Source: Sphingobium soli (lineage in GTDB: Bacteria; Pseudomonadota; Alphaproteobacteria; Sphingomonadales; Sphingomonadaceae). From it: 64,000 bases of DNA. Made by a program: the position numbers and the translations under genes. Below the pieces are notes generated by a model that did not search any database, was not told where the DNA came from, and saw only the letters and a program-made list of their open reading frames with translations. The stretch spans positions 1-64,000 of the forward strand of contig NZ_JAJGNP010000005.1 of assembly GCF_020782245.1 (NCBI RefSeq). The letters are read 5' to 3'. Shown here piece after piece: positions 59,889 to 64,000 of this stretch; within the stretch, counting starts at the first letter, position 1; the number at the start of each line of letters is the position of its first letter.

Positions 59889-60593
59889 ATGACCGCAACC
59901 ATCGCATTGGTGGACGACGACAAGAATATCCTGACCTCCGTGTCGATCGCGCTACAGGCCGAAGGCTTCGTGACGCGCATCTATCCCGATCCCGAAGGCG
60001 CGCTCAAGGCGCTGCTCGACAATCCCGCCGACCTTGCCGTCTTCGATATCAAGATGCCGCGCATGGATGGGCTGGAGCTGTTGCGGCGGCTGCGGGAAAA
60101 AAGCGCGATGCCCGTCATCTTCCTCACCTCCAAGGCCGACGAGCTGGACGAGGCGCTGGGCCTGGCCATGGGTGCGGACGACTATATCTCCAAGCCCTTC
60201 TCGCAACGGCTGCTAATCGCGCGCATCCGCGCCATTTTGCGCCGGGCCGAGGCGAACCGCGCGCCCGAAACCAGCGACGAGCCGGTGGCCGAACCCATCG
60301 TGCGCGGCCGGCTGAAAATGGACCCGGCCCGGCACCGGGTCAAATGGGACGGCAAGGACGTAACGCTGACCGTCACCGAATTTCTGATCCTGGAAACGCT
60401 TGCCCAGCGCCCCGGCGTGGTCAAGAACCGCAACCAGCTGATGGACGCCGCCTATCAGGACGACGTCTATGTCGATGACCGCACCATCGACAGCCATATC
60501 AAGCGCCTGCGCCGCAAATTCCGTGAGGTAGACAGCCAGTTCAATGCAATCGACACGCTCTATGGCGCCGGATACCGATTCTCCGAGGAATGA
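59889..60593 (+). CDS. chvI: Response regulator ChvI
   Basis: A 234-residue OmpR/PhoB-type regulator. Receiver: [20 protein letters not shown] with the acidic pocket, phosphoacceptor Asp in [35 protein letters not shown] and Lys in ISKPFSQ. The winged-helix output domain has [20 protein letters not shown] and [20 protein letters not shown]. ChvI controls the alphaproteobacterial response to acid and envelope stress and exopolysaccharide genes. It overlaps chvG by 32 nt. The true start at 59889 is chosen because longer forms extend into non-conserved sequence. Confidence 0.93.
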   Translation: MTATIALVDDDKNILTSVSIALQAEGFVTRIYPDPEGALKALLDNPADLAVFDIKMPRMDGLELLRRLREKSAMPVIFLTSKADELDEALGLAMGADDYISKPFSQRLLIARIRAILRRAEANRAPETSDEPVAEPIVRGRLKMDPARHRVKWDGKDVTLTVTEFLILETLAQRPGVVKNRNQLMDAAYQDDVYVDDRTIDSHIKRLRRKFREVDSQFNAIDTLYGAGYRFSEE

Positions 60594-62157
60594 CCGCTTG
60601 CCCGCACCCGAGCGCTGGTCGGGGCGGGTCAGCCTCACCCCGCGCATCCTGGCGGTCAATGTATTCGCGCTGGCGCTGCTGGCGGGCGGATTTTTCTATC
60701 TCGACAGCTATCGCACCCGCATCGTCGATGACCGGCTGGTCCAGTCCGCGCGCGAACTGAAGCTGCTCGCCATCGGGCTGGACACCGCGCCGACCGACCG
60801 GCAGGACCGGCTGATCGCTGCCTATGCACGCCAGACCGGCGACCGCGTGCGTCGCTATGGTGCGAACGGCGCGTTGATCGCCGACAGCTTCGCCATGGAC
60901 GCGCCGCGCTATGAACTGCGCTCACCCGAAGACGAAGCCTTGCGCCGCCATGTCGCGCGCTTCCTCGACAAGATGGTCGACAGCGTCGTGTCCGCAGACC
61001 GACCGCCCGATTTCGAGGAACCGGCGGTCGATCGCGCCAGCGCCTGGCCCGAACTGGTCGCCGCGCGCCGATCCGGCCAGCCCGAAGCGATGAACCGCTA
61101 TGCGCCCGACCGCACATTCATGATCTCGGCCGCCGTGGCGATGAAGGACGGGACCAGCCTGCTGGCCACTGAAAACGCGCGCGACATCACCCGCACCGTG
61201 CGCGCCGAACGCTTCCGCCTGGGGCTGGTGCTGGCCGCGGCGGTGCTCGCCTCGGTGCTGCTCTCGCTGTTCCTCGCCCGCACCATCGTCCAGCCGCTCC
61301 AGCGCCTCGCGCGCGCCGCCGTGCGCGTGCGCCTGGGCCGCGCGCGCGAGGTCACGGTTCCGCGCCTGCCCGAACGGCGCGACGAAATCGGCATGCTGGC
61401 CCGCGCCCTCTCAGACATGAGCCATGCGCTGCGCCAGCGGATCGACGCGACCGATGCCTTCGCCGCTGACGTCAGCCATGAACTCAAGAACCCGATCGCC
61501 TCGCTGCGCTCCGCGCTCGATTCGCTCGAACGGGTGGACCGCCCGGACCTGCGCGCGCAATTGATGGCGATTGCGCAGGATGATGTGCGCCGGCTCGACC
61601 GCCTCGTTACCGACATTGCCGAAGCCTCGCGCGTCGACGCGGAACTCTCGCGCACACGCTTTGAACCCATCGACCTGGGCCTGCTGATCGAGAAAATGGT
61701 GATCGCCCGCGAAGCGCGCGGCGTGCCGCGCAGCGTGCGCCTGGCCTTCGCCCGCCCGCGCAAGGATGTCGCCGTCGTGCTGGGCGAAGAAGGCCGGCTG
61801 GTGCGCGTGCTCGACAACCTCATCGACAATGCGGTGTCCTTTTCGCCCGACGGCGGCCTTGTCCGCATCATCGCCACGGTGGCGGACGATCAGGTGCTGG
61901 TCAGCGTCGAGGATGAAGGGCCGGGCGTCCCTGAATCCGAACGCGAACATATTTTCCGCCGCTTCCACAGCGTCCGGCCCGAAGGCGAAAGTTTCGGCAA
62001 GCATTCGGGCCTGGGTCTGGCCATCGCCCGCTCCATTGTCGAAGGGCATCAGGGCCGCATCAGCATCGGCGACCGGGAGGATGCGCAGCGTGGCGCCAGC
62101 TTCGTCGTGCGCCTGCCGATGGCGGTGGCGCGCGACCCCGGCATTGTTTCGGAATAA
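60562..62157 (+). CDS. chvG: Sensor histidine kinase ChvG
   Basis: A 531-residue kinase. A membrane segment lies near residues 30-48 ([18 protein letters not shown]), a periplasmic sensor region of about 170 residues follows, then a second membrane segment (about 218-240), HAMP ([20 protein letters not shown]), the dimerisation region [20 protein letters not shown] with the phosphorylated His, and the ATPase domain with [30 protein letters not shown] and [18 protein letters not shown]. It phosphorylates ChvI in response to envelope stress. The gene overlaps chvI and is followed after 62 nt by hprK. Confidence 0.93.
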   Translation: MAPDTDSPRNDRLPAPERWSGRVSLTPRILAVNVFALALLAGGFFYLDSYRTRIVDDRLVQSARELKLLAIGLDTAPTDRQDRLIAAYARQTGDRVRRYGANGALIADSFAMDAPRYELRSPEDEALRRHVARFLDKMVDSVVSADRPPDFEEPAVDRASAWPELVAARRSGQPEAMNRYAPDRTFMISAAVAMKDGTSLLATENARDITRTVRAERFRLGLVLAAAVLASVLLSLFLARTIVQPLQRLARAAVRVRLGRAREVTVPRLPERRDEIGMLARALSDMSHALRQRIDATDAFAADVSHELKNPIASLRSALDSLERVDRPDLRAQLMAIAQDDVRRLDRLVTDIAEASRVDAELSRTRFEPIDLGLLIEKMVIAREARGVPRSVRLAFARPRKDVAVVLGEEGRLVRVLDNLIDNAVSFSPDGGLVRIIATVADDQVLVSVEDEGPGVPESEREHIFRRFHSVRPEGESFGKHSGLGLAIARSIVEGHQGRISIGDREDAQRGASFVVRLPMAVARDPGIVSE

Positions 62158-62219
62158 GACGGCGGGGCGACGCTCGCCCATTTTCATCGGCCGCGACAGG
62201 CGTTAGAAGGGGCGGGATA

Positions 62220-62651
62220 ATGGCGCGCGCCCTTTCCTCCGAAACGCTGCATGCGACCAGCGTGGCCATCGATGGCCGGGCCGTATTGCTGTGCGGACCC
62301 AGCGGCGTCGGCAAGTCCGACCTTGCGCTGCGCCTGATCGACCGTGGCGCCACGCTGGTCAGCGACGATTACACGCTGGTCCAGCGCATCGACGGCGCGC
62401 TGCGCGCCACCGCGCCCGACACGATCGCGGGGAAGATGGAGGTGCGCGGCCTTGGCATCGTGCCCATGCCCCATGGCGACGCGCCCGTCGCACTGCTGTG
62501 CGACCTGTTCGACCAGGTCGACCGCATGCCGCCCGAAGGCCTGTCCCGCGCCGTCGCCGGGCTTCAGGTTCCGGTTATCAAAATTGCCCCGTTCGAAGTC
62601 TCCGCCGCGATCAAGGTCGAACTGGCGCTCAGGACGCTGGCGCCGCGATGA
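62220..62651 (+). CDS. hprK: HPr kinase/phosphorylase, short alphaproteobacterial form
   Basis: A 143-residue protein that contains only the kinase half of HprK: LLCGPSGVGKSDLALRLIDR (Walker A), LVSDDYTLVQ and an EVRGLGIV block, the latter being the family signature after the P-loop. The N-terminal domain of firmicute HprK is absent, as usual in alphaproteobacteria. It is expected to phosphorylate HPr (or NPr) on a Ser and so tune PTS flux. It overlaps rapZ by 4 nt. EIIA(Man) follows. Confidence 0.9.
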   Translation: MARALSSETLHATSVAIDGRAVLLCGPSGVGKSDLALRLIDRGATLVSDDYTLVQRIDGALRATAPDTIAGKMEVRGLGIVPMPHGDAPVALLCDLFDQVDRMPPEGLSRAVAGLQVPVIKIAPFEVSAAIKVELALRTLAPR

Positions 62652-63586
62652 CTGCATCCCACCCCAAATCGATCCTTTTGCTGTCGGGCCTGTCAGGCGC
62701 GGGCAAGACCACCGCGCTCAAGACGCTGGAGGATATGGGCTGGGAAGTCGTCGACAATCTGCCGCTGATGCTGCTCGACCGGCTGCTCGACACGCCGCTG
62801 CCGGTCGGCCATGGCGCGGATGCCGACCGGCCGCTGGCGCTGGGCATCGACGCGCGCACGCGCGGCTTTGACGCCGGCGCCATCGTGCGCCGCATCAAGG
62901 GGCTGCGCGAACGCCACGGCCACGACATCGAAACCCTGTTCCTCGACTGTTCGGACGCGGAACTGGAACGGCGCTTTGCCGAAACCCGCCGCCGCCATCC
63001 GCTGGCGGCCGATCGCCCCGCCGCCGATGGCATCGCGCGCGAACGCGAACTCACCGAACCGCTGCGCCGATGGGCGAGCCAGGTGATCGACACCACCAGC
63101 TTTTCCAGCAACGCCCTGCAACAGGAAATGCGGGATCGCTTTTCGCGGCCCGGCCTGTCGGAACCGGTGCTGACCATCCTGTCCTTCGGCTTTTCGCGCG
63201 GGGTTCCGCGCAACGCCGACCTGATGTTCGACATGCGCTATCTGCGCAATCCGCATTGGGACGATGCGCTGCGGCCCAAAACCGGGCTGGAGGCCGACGT
63301 CGCGGCCTATATCGCGCAGGATCCCGCCTATGCGGACAGCGTGGGCCGGATCGAGGATCTGCTTGTCACGCTGCTGCCGCGCTATGCCGAAGGGGGCAAG
63401 ACCTACATCACCGTGGCGTTCGGCTGCACCGGCGGGCGGCACCGCTCCGTCCATGTCGCCGATCGGGTCGCGAGGCACTTGCAAGCGGCGGGCTTTTCGC
63501 CCACGGTTCTGCACCGCAATATAGAATCAGCGCCCCAGGACAGTCTGGAGAAGCGCCGGCCGGGAGGCCCGAAAGCAGAATCATGA
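62648..63586 (+). CDS. rapZ: RNase adapter protein RapZ
   Basis: A 312-residue protein. LLSGLSGAGKTTALKTLEDM is the P-loop, LFLDCSDAELERRFAETRRR a conserved block, SFGFSRGVPRNADLMFDMRY and LRNPHWDDALRPKTGLEADV typical, and VAFGCTGGRHRSVHVADRVA the C-terminal signature. RapZ binds RNase E and small RNAs and, in E. coli, controls GlmS levels; it may here link nitrogen-PTS signals to GlcN6P production. The ATG overlaps the hprK stop. A run of positively charged residues ends the protein. Confidence 0.94.
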   Translation: MTASHPKSILLLSGLSGAGKTTALKTLEDMGWEVVDNLPLMLLDRLLDTPLPVGHGADADRPLALGIDARTRGFDAGAIVRRIKGLRERHGHDIETLFLDCSDAELERRFAETRRRHPLAADRPAADGIARERELTEPLRRWASQVIDTTSFSSNALQQEMRDRFSRPGLSEPVLTILSFGFSRGVPRNADLMFDMRYLRNPHWDDALRPKTGLEADVAAYIAQDPAYADSVGRIEDLLVTLLPRYAEGGKTYITVAFGCTGGRHRSVHVADRVARHLQAAGFSPTVLHRNIESAPQDSLEKRRPGGPKAES

Positions 63587-63608
63587 CACAGGTGGGCCGC
63601 ACAAGCAC

Positions 63609-64000
63609 ATGATCGGACTCGTTCTCGTCACCCATGGGTCGCTGGCGACCGAATTCGTTGTCGCCATGGAACATGTCGTAGGGCCGCAGCAGCAGATTGC
63701 GACGATCTGCATCGGCCCGGAAGACGATATGGAATTGCGCCGCGCGGACATCGCTGCGGCGGTCGCGCGCGTCAATGATGGGGCGGGCGTCATCCTTCTC
63801 ACCGACCTGTTCGGCGGCACGCCGTCGAACCTGGCCATCTCGCTGCTCAAGGCCGGCGAGATCGAGGTGATTGCCGGCATCAACCTGCCCATGCTCATCC
63901 GCCTGGAAAGCGCGCGCAAGGTCATGGACGTGCGCGCCGCCGTCGCCGCCGCGCGCGAGGCGGGCCAGAAATATATCAGCGTCGCATCGGAATTGTTGGG
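63609..64000 (+). CDS. PTS EIIA component of the mannose family (3' end outside window)
   Basis: ATG 63609 starts MIGLVLVTHGSLATEFVVAM, where His9 is the phosphorylation site of the EIIA(Man) domain; VILLTDLFGGTPSNLAISLL is the second signature. 130 codons are present without a stop before the window ends, close to the usual length of about 130-135. It lies 22 nt after rapZ. In alphaproteobacteria this gene is followed by HPr and EI(Ntr) genes (ptsH, ptsP); these would lie just to the right. The protein probably takes phosphate from HPr and acts as a regulator, not as a sugar transporter. Confidence 0.9.
   Translation, partial: MIGLVLVTHGSLATEFVVAMEHVVGPQQQIATICIGPEDDMELRRADIAAAVARVNDGAGVILLTDLFGGTPSNLAISLLKAGEIEVIAGINLPMLIRLESARKVMDVRAAVAAAREAGQKYISVASELL

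Overview
The window is a contiguous piece of a high-GC alphaproteobacterial chromosome, most likely from the Sphingomonadaceae (Sphingobium/Sphingomonas-like). This rests on two large TonB-dependent receptors, a ScfR-type regulator, the order glmS-scpA-scpB-tatABC, the order pckA / chvI-chvG-hprK-rapZ-EIIA(Man), a LuxR-TM-DUF4019 regulator and intergenic repeats typical of sphingomonads. All assignments come from reading the sequence and from recalled family features; no database search was run.

Layout. (1) 1-15577: right part of a siphovirus-type prophage whose left part lies outside the window. It runs tape measure protein, small tail-tip genes, J-like hub, SGNH tail fibre, virion protein, then a lysis block (membrane protein, holin candidate, lytic transglycosylase endolysin), and ends with cargo: a lipoprotein, an SRAP/YedK-like protein, a secreted protein and two tiny acidic proteins on the minus strand. 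The border is marked by the 5' half of a tRNA-Gly(TCC) gene (15578-15618, minus) that has lost its 3' half, which looks like an attachment-site scar. (2) 15732-22913: LysR-type regulator, ZnuD-like receptor behind a Zur-like palindrome, a NUDIX-DUF47 fusion with a Pit phosphate transporter, and a ScfR-like regulator behind a perfect 12-bp inverted repeat. (3) 22934-31564: minus-strand operon glmS-scpA-scpB-tatA-tatB-tatC, metallophosphoesterase with glmU, then gph and a crotonase. (4) 31629-43941: large TonB receptor, HpcH/HpaI lyase, SPFH-NfeD pair, a lower-GC membrane-TPR gene with a microsatellite frameshift, LuxR-DUF4019 regulator, OmpA-like protein, Tat-exported DUF885 hydrolase, antiporter and DUF421 protein. 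(5) 44090-57858: RoxA-like oxygenase, rluE, anmK/tyrS, PilZ protein, MscS channel, lipoprotein, recG, sdhE, mfd, fpr, DUF937-like protein. (6) 58014-64000: pckA opposite chvI-chvG, then hprK-rapZ-EIIA(Man), cut by the window end.

Functional links. GlmS and GlmU supply UDP-GlcNAc and AnmK recycles murein sugar. RecG and Mfd are related repair translocases. TatABC would export the DUF885 protein, which has a twin-arginine signal. ChvGI-HprK-RapZ-EIIA-PckA is the envelope-stress and carbon/nitrogen PTS control block common in alphaproteobacteria. No CRISPR array, restriction-modification locus or recognisable dedicated defence island is visible. The most unusual items are the half tRNA at the prophage end, the (AT)5 frameshift in the TPR gene, the NUDIX-DUF47 fusion, the peptidase-like domain in the tape measure protein and the unassigned prophage cargo genes.
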